DNA from: Brachyspira sp. | GTDB taxonomy: Bacteria; Spirochaetota; Brachyspiria; Brachyspirales; Brachyspiraceae | Assembly (NCBI RefSeq): GCF_029258575.1 | Contig: NZ_JARHYI010000154.1 | Coordinates: 1-64,000, forward strand | DNA length: 64,000 bases | Direction of reading: 5' to 3' | In this document: one piece after another, positions 56,806-64,000 of the stretch | Position numbering within the stretch: the first letter of the stretch is position 1 | Layout: each line of letters begins with the position of its first letter | Translations under genes and position numbers: made by a program | Notes under the pieces: model-generated | Told to the model about the DNA's origin: nothing | Database searches by the model: none | What the model saw: only the letters and a program-made list of their open reading frames with translations

Positions 56806-58068
56806 TTAAGATGATTTTATATTGAGTATAGGTTTTAATCTGTCTATTATTTCCGCTGTAGGTTCTATAAGTTTCTCTATTTTCTTTGAATTTTTATAAG
56901 CCTGCGGTGCTTCATCTAATGTATTTTTTGAAATACTGCTAGAATAAATGCCTTTCATAGAATCAACAAAATCTTTCATATTTATTTGCTTTCTCGCCTG
57001 CATTCTTGATAAAACTCTGCCTGCTCCATGTGGTGCCGAATAATTCCAATCATCATTGCTTTTACCATCGCATATAAGTATACCATCACGCATATTAAAA
57101 GGTATTATCATCTTTTCTCCCTTATAACTTCTTATAGCTCCCTTTCTTATGATAAAATCTTCAAAATCTATAAAATTATGTACTGATGAAAAGCTATAAT
57201 CTGTTTTTATATCAAGAGCATCTTTTATAATTTGAAGCATAGTTTCCCTATTTACCTTTGCATAATACTGTGCTGTTACCATATCTATGCAGTAATCAAA
57301 CATAGCTTTGCCATATATATAATCACCGCTTTTTATTATTTCGCTGTACTCATTATATTCTTTTGTATTTTTATCCTCTATATTATGAACACTATTAATA
57401 AAATCTTTTGCTTCTTCTATTCTTTTTTTATTTTTTCTTATATGATATTCGCAAATCATTTTTCCGAAATTTCTTGAACCAGAATGTATTGTAAGAAAAT
57501 AACTTTTATTTAAAGACTCCCCTATCTCTATAAAATGATTTCCACCTCCGAGAGTACCTATTGAATTATTGAATTTTTCCATATCCATTTCTATTCTGGC
57601 ACATAGATTTTCTATATAATTTTTATCAATATTAAAAGTCCCGAATTTAGTATTATATTTTTTATTGTATTTTATTACAAAATGTCTTATAAGTTCATTT
57701 AATTCTTTAAAATTAAAAAGATTATTAAAATTTTTCTTATGAGTTTTATGTCCCATAGGAATATTCTGCTTTATAGTTTTATCTATTTTTTCTAATGAAA
57801 TTTTTTTTATATCATTATTTAATTTGGAAGAAATCATTCCGCAACCTATATCAACGCCTATATGAAAAGGATTCACTCTATCAGTTAAAGGCATAGTAAA
57901 ACCTATAACTATACCCTTTCCTATATGAGTATCAGGCATTATTCTTACCTTTACATCTTCGCTTACTTTTTCATTTAAAATACTATATATTAAACTGTAG
58001 GATTCTTCATCAACATTATCAGTAAAAATTTTACAGTCTTTATTGTATTTGCCTTTCAATTCTATCAT
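56806..58068 (-). CDS. rtcB: RtcB-family RNA ligase
   Basis: Joins RNA 2',3'-cyclic phosphate (or 3'-phosphate) to 5'-OH ends using GTP and Mn. Motifs are MPDTHIGKGIVIGFT, GVDIGCGMISSKL with the metal-binding Cys, LGGGNHFIEIG, and APHGAGRVLSRMQAR with the His that carries GMP. At 420 aa it is slightly shorter than E. coli RtcB. The track's start at 58092 is replaced by ATG at 58068, which has a perfect AGGAGG 6 nt upstream. No rtcA or archease gene is adjacent. The gap 56560-56805 holds only AT-rich regulatory sequence. Confidence 0.93.
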   Translation of the reverse strand: MIELKGKYNKDCKIFTDNVDEESYSLIYSILNEKVSEDVKVRIMPDTHIGKGIVIGFTMPLTDRVNPFHIGVDIGCGMISSKLNNDIKKISLEKIDKTIKQNIPMGHKTHKKNFNNLFNFKELNELIRHFVIKYNKKYNTKFGTFNIDKNYIENLCARIEMDMEKFNNSIGTLGGGNHFIEIGESLNKSYFLTIHSGSRNFGKMICEYHIRKNKKRIEEAKDFINSVHNIEDKNTKEYNEYSEIIKSGDYIYGKAMFDYCIDMVTAQYYAKVNRETMLQIIKDALDIKTDYSFSSVHNFIDFEDFIIRKGAIRSYKGEKMIIPFNMRDGILICDGKSNDDWNYSAPHGAGRVLSRMQARKQINMKDFVDSMKGIYSSSISKNTLDEAPQAYKNSKKIEKLIEPTAEIIDRLKPILNIKSS

Positions 58069-58145
58069 AAAGAACCTCCTCATATTATGCAATATAAATA
58101 CTATAATGATAAAATTTGTAAAAAATTAAAAATAAACTTTTATCA

Positions 58146-59135
58146 TTAAGAATTTAATATAGAATTAACTTTATTAATCATTTTATCTCTTGTTTTATTC
58201 CTCAATTTTTTAATAGGAATATACCAAACAATTTTATCTATTAATTTATAGAATATACCTTTATATTTATTCATAGCAAATATATTCATATATTCAAATG
58301 TATTGTCTAAAAAAAATGGAGTGAGTGTAAAATATTCCCAAAATTTATTATAATATAAATTTATTCTGCAAGCATAATTATTATTTAGAGGCTTGTTATT
58401 AGCCCCAGCAAAATAAAATGTAACAATTTTTATTTTTCTATTTTTATCAGCATTTTTTACATAAGTATCAACACCAAAATCCATAAATTGTATTTTTTCT
58501 TTAAACAAAAAATACAATATATGTTCTTCTGTATATATAATATCTGAATATTTATTGACGCATTCATCAATTAGTTTTTCTATATTTTCTAAACCTATTT
58601 CTTCTCTTATCTTTTTTAAGTTAAATAATAGCACACCGCTAGTTAAATATTCATTATTTGGATCTTTTATGCCGATGCTATTTAACCATTTTTTTAAATC
58701 TTCTGGCAATTTAGCTACAAATATTTGTGGAATACAATATAAATTTGATATATCAAAATTATACACATTATATAAATTATCTAATATTATAGAGTCAGCA
58801 TCAATTAATAGAATTTTATCTAAATCTTTGAATAAAAATGGTATATCCAATTTAAAAAATACACTATAATGCCAAGTATGTTTAGATTTTATTGTATCAC
58901 TTATATTTTTATATTTTTCTATATTAGTTGATTTATAAAAACTTATTTCACAATTTTTTATTTCTTTTAATTGCATTATTTTTAATTTATTTTCATTTGT
59001 GATATCTACTTCAATGATATGAAAATGAAATTTATCTTCATCATTAGAATTCTTTAATACTGAAACTATTAGAGCAGACAAATAGTTTACAAAATTATTA
59101 TCTGATATCAAGCATATATTCATTGTTTCATTCAT
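58146..59135 (-). CDS. Glycosyltransferase family 8
   Basis: Retaining sugar transferase using a nucleotide sugar, 329 aa. MNICLISDNNFVNYLSALIVSVLKNS is the GT8 start; the DxD motif is in ILLIDADSIILDNL; YLTSGVLLFNLKKIRE is the conserved following segment. A metal-binding His near the C-terminus is not obvious. Probably modifies a cell-surface polysaccharide or lipooligosaccharide. The first Met or the Met four codons later could be the start. Confidence 0.92.
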   Translation of the reverse strand: MNETMNICLISDNNFVNYLSALIVSVLKNSNDEDKFHFHIIEVDITNENKLKIMQLKEIKNCEISFYKSTNIEKYKNISDTIKSKHTWHYSVFFKLDIPFLFKDLDKILLIDADSIILDNLYNVYNFDISNLYCIPQIFVAKLPEDLKKWLNSIGIKDPNNEYLTSGVLLFNLKKIREEIGLENIEKLIDECVNKYSDIIYTEEHILYFLFKEKIQFMDFGVDTYVKNADKNRKIKIVTFYFAGANNKPLNNNYACRINLYYNKFWEYFTLTPFFLDNTFEYMNIFAMNKYKGIFYKLIDKIVWYIPIKKLRNKTRDKMINKVNSILNS

Positions 59136-59217
59136 TTGGATACTCTATATAAAGTTAAGAATCTTCTAATTTAATTAAAAAATTATATATTATTTAATTA
59201 ATAAAAACAAATAAAAG

Positions 59218-59245
59218 TTGACAAAATATTAACATACAGTATTAT
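59218..59245 (+). promoter_or_regulatory. Promoter of the SplB-like gene
   Basis: TTGACA at 59218, a 16-nt spacer, TATTAT at 59240. Confidence 0.55.
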
Positions 59246-59303
59246 ATATAAATACAATATTTTGATACAGAGTTAAATAAGTTAAATAAAAAGAGAAAAA
59301 CAA

Positions 59304-60212
59304 ATGATTAAATACAGAGAAATTAATTGCAAATCTGCTCTCAATAAAGTAGATAATGAATACGGATTCTGCTATGATTTAAATATATACAGAGGCTGTC
59401 TTCATAAATGTTATTACTGTTTTGCTGTTTATTCTCATAAATATATTAACTCTAAAGATTTTTTTGGAGAGATATTCGTAAAAAAAAATATTGCCGAAAT
59501 ATTGGAAAAAGAATTATCATCAAGGAATTGGAATAGAGATATAATTAATCTTGGAAGCGTTACAGATAATTATCAGGAAGCAGAAAAAGATTATAAACTT
59601 ATGAGAGATGTTTTGAAACTTCTTATAAGATATAAAACTCCTATGTGCATATCAACAAAAAGCGACTTAATATTGAGAGATTTTGATTTGATAGATGAGC
59701 TTTCAAATATAGTGCCTGTGAGAATAGCATCTACTATAACAACATTAGATGAAAAGTTATCAGCTTTAATAGAGCCTAATGTAATAAGCCCTGAAAAAAG
59801 ATTAAATATGCTAAAAGAGTTTAAAAAGACAAAAGCAATAGTTGCAGTTCATACTATGCCTGTAATGCCTTTCATAACTGAAGACTCTATTGAAGATATT
59901 TTCAAAAAATCAAAAGAATATAGAATAGATTACTGTGCAGCTGATGCTTTGAAATTAAGAGGCGAATGCAGAAAAATATATCTCAATTTTGTAAGGCAGG
60001 TATTTCCAGAGCATTATAAAAAATATCTATATATTTACGGTTCTAATGGCATTCTTAAAGATGAGTACAGAGAAAAGCTATATAATAAAATAAAAGCCTT
60101 AGAAAAAAAGTATAATATCACATATAAAACCAAAGAAGAACTCAATACTGAAGACAGCGTTTATAATAGATACAATAATAAAACTCTAGAAGAAGCTCCT
60201 ACACTATTTTAA
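59304..60212 (+). CDS. Radical SAM protein, SplB-like (COG1533)
   Basis: A 302-aa radical SAM enzyme. RGCLHKCYYCFAVYSHKY carries the cluster motif CxxxCxxC at Cys32, 36 and 39. The order INLGSVTDNYQEAEKDYKLMR, STKSDLILRDFDLIDEL and SITTLDEKL-like STITTLDEKLSALIEPN matches the SPL-related group. Substrate is unknown; spore photoproduct lyase itself is unlikely in a non-spore-former. AAGAG-type RBS. Confidence 0.88.
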   Translation: MIKYREINCKSALNKVDNEYGFCYDLNIYRGCLHKCYYCFAVYSHKYINSKDFFGEIFVKKNIAEILEKELSSRNWNRDIINLGSVTDNYQEAEKDYKLMRDVLKLLIRYKTPMCISTKSDLILRDFDLIDELSNIVPVRIASTITTLDEKLSALIEPNVISPEKRLNMLKEFKKTKAIVAVHTMPVMPFITEDSIEDIFKKSKEYRIDYCAADALKLRGECRKIYLNFVRQVFPEHYKKYLYIYGSNGILKDEYREKLYNKIKALEKKYNITYKTKEELNTEDSVYNRYNNKTLEEAPTLF

Positions 60213-60237
60213 AAAATTCAAAACCTAATAAAAGCTT

Positions 60238-60446
60238 GGGCGGGTGCCTAAATTTTTAAGTACGCTATAAAGATAATTAAATTTAAATTTTGTAATAAAG
60301 TGATAAAGAATAAAGGGCGGGGTATGTAAATTAAGTTTTAAATTTTATTCTCACTCCCCACCCTCTAGGTTTATAACTTTAATTTACAATTTTTGTATTA
60401 TTTCTCTTTTTAACTCTACACTGTTATTTCTGCTGCCCACCCTAGC
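60238..60446. repeat. Nested GC-rich inverted-repeat element, copy 2
   Basis: In the gene-free gap 60213-60614: AAAGCTTGGGCGGGTGCC (60230), GGGCGGGG (60315), CCCCACCC (60356) and TGCCCACCCTAGCTTTA (60434). The outer and inner words pair as inverted repeats with C/T changes that keep G-T pairing in RNA. The vocabulary is the same as at 34727-35035, but here the G-rich words come first. Confidence 0.65.
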
Positions 60447-60614
60447 TTTATTTAAACTTATTGCTTACATAATGCATAAAGATTTTTATATGTTGATAAT
60501 AAAAATTACTTTATTAATAATTAAAAAAATATTGCTTCAAGACTCTGACTCTCGATTTTTTAATTTAATAATCTTAAAATATATTGAGTATTTATAAAAC
60601 GCTCAAAATTTTTA

Positions 60615-61376
60615 TTATTCAGCACCTAATTCTCTTAACTTTTCTAATGCTGCATCTTCATTGGCATAATATAAAACACCATCGCCGTCTTCATCAGTGC
60701 TGTTTACATCTATACCCAAATCTTTAACCAAATATTCAAATACTTCTACATTGTCATTCAAAGCCGCCATATGAAGTCCGTTTGCACCAGTCGTATTTGT
60801 AGAATTTACTAAATCAGGATCGCCCTGTATAAGCATTCTTAATACATCAACATTACCAGTACCGCAAGCCCATAAAAATACATTCCAGCCATCATGATCT
60901 AAAATATAAAGATCTGCCCCATTATCAAGCAAATATTTCATTATACCCAAATCTCTATAAAATGTAGCAAACATTAAAGGTGTAGCACCTCCTGCTGAAT
61001 AGTTGTCGTCCATAAACTCGCTGTATAAAGAATTTTCACCGTAAGTTTGATTGATATCCTCACCTTCTTCTATCAATTCCATAACTCTTTTTAAACTATG
61101 ATTCTGTATAGCTTCAAATATATCATACTCCTCGCTGTATTCTCCTTCCTCTCTTCCTGCATAAGAAAGAGAAGTATCCATATTAACAAATTTACCCTGA
61201 ATTTTTACAACATTAGTATATGTTTTATGATATATATTTTCAGGAACACTTACATAAGAAGTTTTACTATTAATACTTACATTAGACTCTTCTTTTTTAC
61301 CGCATGATATAATTAAAATAATTGATAATAATAAAGAAATCAATAATATGTTTTTTAATACTTTTATCCTTTTCAT
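60615..61376 (-). CDS. Ankyrin-repeat lipoprotein
   Basis: 253 aa with a lipoprotein signal (SLLLSIILIISC, Cys near residue 25) and four or so ankyrin repeats in the C-terminal two thirds (GATPLMFATFYRDLGIMKYLLDNGAD, GWNVFLWACGTGNVDVLRMLI, GANGLHMAALNDNVEVFEYLV). Probably membrane-tethered and periplasmic or surface-exposed, binding a protein partner. ATG at 61376 with GGTGG upstream is preferred to the track's GTG at 61385. A decayed second copy lies immediately upstream at 61727-62170. Confidence 0.88.
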   Translation of the reverse strand: MKRIKVLKNILLISLLLSIILIISCGKKEESNVSINSKTSYVSVPENIYHKTYTNVVKIQGKFVNMDTSLSYAGREEGEYSEEYDIFEAIQNHSLKRVMELIEEGEDINQTYGENSLYSEFMDDNYSAGGATPLMFATFYRDLGIMKYLLDNGADLYILDHDGWNVFLWACGTGNVDVLRMLIQGDPDLVNSTNTTGANGLHMAALNDNVEVFEYLVKDLGIDVNSTDEDGDGVLYYANEDAALEKLRELGAE

Positions 61377-61443
61377 AAACACCACCGTATATTAATTAAT
61401 AATTTTGAATTATTATACAATAAAAACAAATTATTTTCTATTA

Positions 61444-61604
61444 TTGCTAATAAAAATTGCTCGCCAATTGAGTCTAGCAAATAAATTTACTAGACGCTCA
61501 CAATTTTTTAATCTGTTGCTAATAAAAATTGCTCGCTAATTCAGCGATAGCAAATAAATTTACTAGACGCTCACAATTTTTTAATCCGTTGCTAATAAAA
61601 ATTG
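61444..61604. repeat. 72-73-bp tandem direct repeat
   Basis: A unit starting TTGCTAATAAAAATTGCTCG recurs at 61444, 61516 and (partial) 61589. Each unit also contains ACTAGACGCTCACAATTTTT. The third copy continues into DNA that resembles the stretch at 60497-60560, downstream of the intact ankyrin gene. Confidence 0.8.
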
Positions 61605-61726
61605 ATTCATTAAATAATTAAAAAATCTCGCTTTTAGGCTCTAGTAATAGCATTAATATACGATTGATTTTTCAGTATATTTATCTTAAACATACATTAA
61701 CACATTTATAGAATATAGACAATTTT

Positions 61727-62170
61727 TATTTTTCAGAACCTGGCTCTTTTAGCTTTTCTATTACAGCATCTTTAACAGTATCGCAAGCCCATAAAAAAGA
61801 ATTCCACTCATCAGTATCTTTAATATAAGGATCAGCCCACTATCAAGCAAATATTTCATTATACCAAAATCTATATAAAATACAGCAAATCAAAGGTACA
61901 GCATTTTCTAATTCCATAACTCTTTTTAAACTATGATTTTCTATAGTTTAAAATATATCATAATATTTACCGTATTGTCCTTCCTCTTATTTATAGAAAG
62001 TAAATTATTATCATTAACATATTTACCCTAAATATTTACAACATTACTATAAGTTTTATGATATATATTGTCTGAATTACTTACATACAAAGAATTATTA
62101 TTTATACTATACTCTTCTTTTTCACTACCTAAAATTAATAAAGCAATAATTATAGTAAAATAAATTAATA
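61727..62170 (-). pseudogene. Decayed copy of the ankyrin lipoprotein
   Basis: Segments align in order with the intact gene at 60615-61376: the CGTATTGTCCTTCCTCTTAT region, the AACATTACTATAAGTTTTATG region, the ATTTCATTATACCAAAATCT region, and the C-terminal end. Large deletions, frameshifts and stops are present. With the flanking repeats it records a tandem duplication followed by decay. Confidence 0.8.
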
Positions 62171-62240
62171 ATCTAAAATATTATACTATATACAACAAAT
62201 GATTTTTATATATAAGAATAATTAAAGAATTTAAAATAAA

Positions 62241-62282
62241 AAAAATACCATTCATAAAATGATATGAAACGGTATTTATTTT
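62241..62282 (-). terminator. Intrinsic terminator after atpG
   Basis: AAATACC and GGTATTT form the base of an imperfect longer stem. A long T-run follows on the minus strand. Confidence 0.7.
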
Positions 62283-62305
62283 TTAATATTTAAATTCTTA
62301 AAAAA

Positions 62306-63184
62306 TTATAAAGCCTCAGAACCACCTATAATATCAAGAAGTTCATTAGTAATATGTTCTTGTCTTGCTCTATTAGCTTTATTCTTAAGATCTGATATAA
62401 GCCTCTCAGCATTATCTGTAGCATTTCTCATAGCAATAGCTCTCTCGGCATTTTCAGATAAGAAAGAACTAGTAAGCATAAAATAAAAGTAAGTTTTAAT
62501 AGCCATAGGCACAACTTCTTTAAGTACATCTTCTACATTAGGCTCAATAACATACTCTAATTTTTTCTTGATTTTATGACCTTCTATATCTTCCTCATCA
62601 GGTATCATAGGAATCAAACTTTTAATTTTAGGTATATGTACAACCCTAGTATAATATCTTGTATAAATAACTTCTACCCTAGAAGCATTATCTACAGCAT
62701 ATTCATGCATGAAACGCTGCACCACAGTAGCACAATCATCAAAAGTGGATTCTTCATCTATACGAGGATATTTTCTCGCTATCGGTATACCCTGCTTTTC
62801 AAAATAAACCTCTCCCTTCTTACCAAGTACATGAAGTTGAACCTCTCTTCCATGCCTATGATGATGTCTTATTCTCTCCATAGCCTCATCAAATACTTTA
62901 GTGTTATAAGAACCACATAACCCTCTTGAAGAAGTTACAACAAAAAGTATTATATTTGTTATTTTTTTCTTTGGAGCAAGAAGTGGATGCACATGATCCA
63001 TATCTGAATGGGAAAGCTCTTCTACTATTCTATTTAATTTCTGGGTAAAAGGACGCATTCCCTGTTCTATGGCTAAAATTTTAGCAGTTCTAGAACGTGC
63101 TATCATATCCATAGTTTTAGTTATTTTATGTGTACTTGATACAGCCTTAATCCTTGCCTTTAGTACATTAAGTTTCTCTGCCAT
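62306..63184 (-). CDS. atpG: ATP synthase F1 gamma subunit
   Basis: Central rotor stalk of F1, 292 aa. The N-terminal helix ARIKAVSSTHKITKTMDMIARSR matches the family (KITKAMxMVA), followed by SSRGLCGSYNTKV. The C-terminal helix contains SENAERAIAMRNATDNAERLI and NELLDIIGGSEAL, all standard. No atpA, atpD, atpC or Fo gene lies beside it; a terminator directly follows, so it ends its transcript. Upstream genes beyond the window cannot be seen, but the adjacent gene is a glycosyltransferase. Confidence 0.93.
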   Translation of the reverse strand: MAEKLNVLKARIKAVSSTHKITKTMDMIARSRTAKILAIEQGMRPFTQKLNRIVEELSHSDMDHVHPLLAPKKKITNIILFVVTSSRGLCGSYNTKVFDEAMERIRHHHRHGREVQLHVLGKKGEVYFEKQGIPIARKYPRIDEESTFDDCATVVQRFMHEYAVDNASRVEVIYTRYYTRVVHIPKIKSLIPMIPDEEDIEGHKIKKKLEYVIEPNVEDVLKEVVPMAIKTYFYFMLTSSFLSENAERAIAMRNATDNAERLISDLKNKANRARQEHITNELLDIIGGSEAL

Positions 63185-63212
63185 AATAAAAACTCCAAAT
63201 CATTAGAAATTT

Positions 63213-64000
63213 TTAATTTTCTAAATCTTTATACAATTTATCTATTATATCATTATCAATAGTTTCATCAAATTTACGCGAGAATATACACTCTCCCATA
63301 TAGCCCTTTATATTATTATAATCATCAATGGTAAATGTTTTTGGAGAAGAACTTTTTTCATAAGCCCAATATAAATACCTTAAATTATCATTTATGCAGT
63401 TATTCTTTAATTTACTATTAAGAAGTATGGACTGAAAGAAAAACTCATCACTACCCCAAACATTTTTAAATTGTTTTATAAAATGTTTATTTTCATTTAA
63501 ATAATCTAATATATATTTAATTGCTAAATTTGTTAAATTCCACCAAGATGACCCATAATATATATTATATTGAATGTGTTTGTTCATTATTTTTAAATCT
63601 GATACAAAATTTCTAATAGAACTATGTAATAATTTTCTACTAAAACCTTCAAAATTATAATACAAAATTCTATCATAAAGCTCAATATTAAAAACTTTAT
63701 TATCCTCTAAACTATTAACTTGTGAATAACTTATATATTCTTTATCAAAATTTCTATCAAAAAAATCATTTATATACTCATTATTTTTTAAAGGTATATC
63801 TTGTCCACTAATAAAACAATATCTATCATAATTATTTTTTACCGCTTCTTTAAGTAATAATAATGTTGAAATAATTTGTGTAATTTCAGCATAACACACT
63901 CTAATTTTTTTATAAATTCTCACATTATCAAAAGAGGAAATATCAATGTTACTATTTTTATCAATATGTACATAAACATCAAAATCTTTTTTAAGATGAT
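63213..64000 (-). CDS. GT14-type glycosyltransferase (Core-2/I-branching family), 5' end outside window
   Basis: The open frame continues past the track's start (GTG at 63923) to the window edge: HLKKDFDVYVHIDKNSNIDIS precedes it, the typical N-terminal strand of 'Branch' enzymes. Inside, YDRYCFISGQDIPLKNN, SSWWNLTNLAIKYIL and VWGSDEFFFQSILLNS are characteristic GT14 segments with the catalytic Glu in DEFF. Likely adds a sugar to a surface glycan. It ends 28 nt before atpG. Confidence 0.88.
   Translation of the reverse strand, partial: HLKKDFDVYVHIDKNSNIDISSFDNVRIYKKIRVCYAEITQIISTLLLLKEAVKNNYDRYCFISGQDIPLKNNEYINDFFDRNFDKEYISYSQVNSLEDNKVFNIELYDRILYYNFEGFSRKLLHSSIRNFVSDLKIMNKHIQYNIYYGSSWWNLTNLAIKYILDYLNENKHFIKQFKNVWGSDEFFFQSILLNSKLKNNCINDNLRYLYWAYEKSSSPKTFTIDDYNNIKGYMGECIFSRKFDETIDNDIIDKLYKDLEN

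Noticed and set aside
59304-60212. True spore photoproduct lyase
   Set aside because: Only the general SPL-related radical SAM layout is visible, and nothing in the window suggests a spore-former.
63903-63923. GTG start of the GT14 ORF as listed
   Set aside because: The frame stays open with family-like sequence (DVYVHIDK) to the window edge, so the true start is outside.

Overview
The window looks like chromosomal DNA of a Brachyspira-type intestinal spirochaete. The sequence is very AT-rich and codon use is strongly A/T-biased. It carries a spiro-SPASM protein, an anaerobe's oxygen-defence set (superoxide dismutase, rubrerythrin, flavodiiron protein), butyrate-type acyl-CoA enzymes, and much slowly decaying intergenic DNA full of pseudogene remnants. 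The genus assignment is inference from gene content. No rRNA, CRISPR array, prophage or insertion sequence was seen. There is one tRNA.

Layout. 1-943: a partial gene joining a SLOG/TIGR00725 nucleotide-binding domain to a kinase-like domain; the ORF track misses it. 1.1-6.7 kb: SGNH hydrolase, leuS, a TPR pseudogene, a methyltransferase and galM. 6.7-7.9 kb: a decayed ArsR/permease module followed by two tandem genes that read in frame through UGA, each with a bSECIS-like hairpin at the right distance. These are probably selenoproteins. 8.0-18.4 kb: a complete hexuronate locus with TRAP transporter dctPQM, uxaC, uxuB, uxuA, kdgK and eda, a GntR/FCD regulator and a second SGNH hydrolase. kdgK and dctP share a palindromic operator-like site just downstream of TTGACA-type promoters.

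18.4-26.1 kb: TPR protein, DJ-1 protein, sugar nucleotidyltransferase, spiro-SPASM protein, prfA and unknowns. 26.2-30.9 kb: CoA-transferase, then an acyl-CoA dehydrogenase / ETF-alpha FAD domain / rubredoxin fusion, then a flavodiiron protein. 31.4-34.7 kb: two tandem oligopeptide-binding lipoproteins. 35.0-39.75 kb: efp with an odd loop, clpX, clpP, tig and tRNA-Gly. 39.8-50.9 kb: HAD phosphatase, rnhB, a repetitive tail-anchored coiled-coil protein, a holB-like gene, a secreted protein, SOD plus rubrerythrin, a CBS-less IMP dehydrogenase and a SurA-like protein.

51-52.3 kb is a graveyard (DUF486 and GNAT pseudogenes) around a compact promoter/operator/terminator unit that may encode a small RNA. 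52.4-64 kb: MCP, PTS EIICBA, RtcB, a GT8 transferase, a SplB-like radical SAM protein, an ankyrin lipoprotein with a decayed duplicate, an isolated atpG and a partial GT14 transferase.

Functional themes are hexuronate import and catabolism to pyruvate plus glyceraldehyde-3-phosphate, butyrate-linked flavin/rubredoxin electron transfer possibly coupled to O2 reduction, and thiol/selenol chemistry left over from an ArsR-permease-thioredoxin operon. Gene calls rest on motif recognition by eye; no database search was run.
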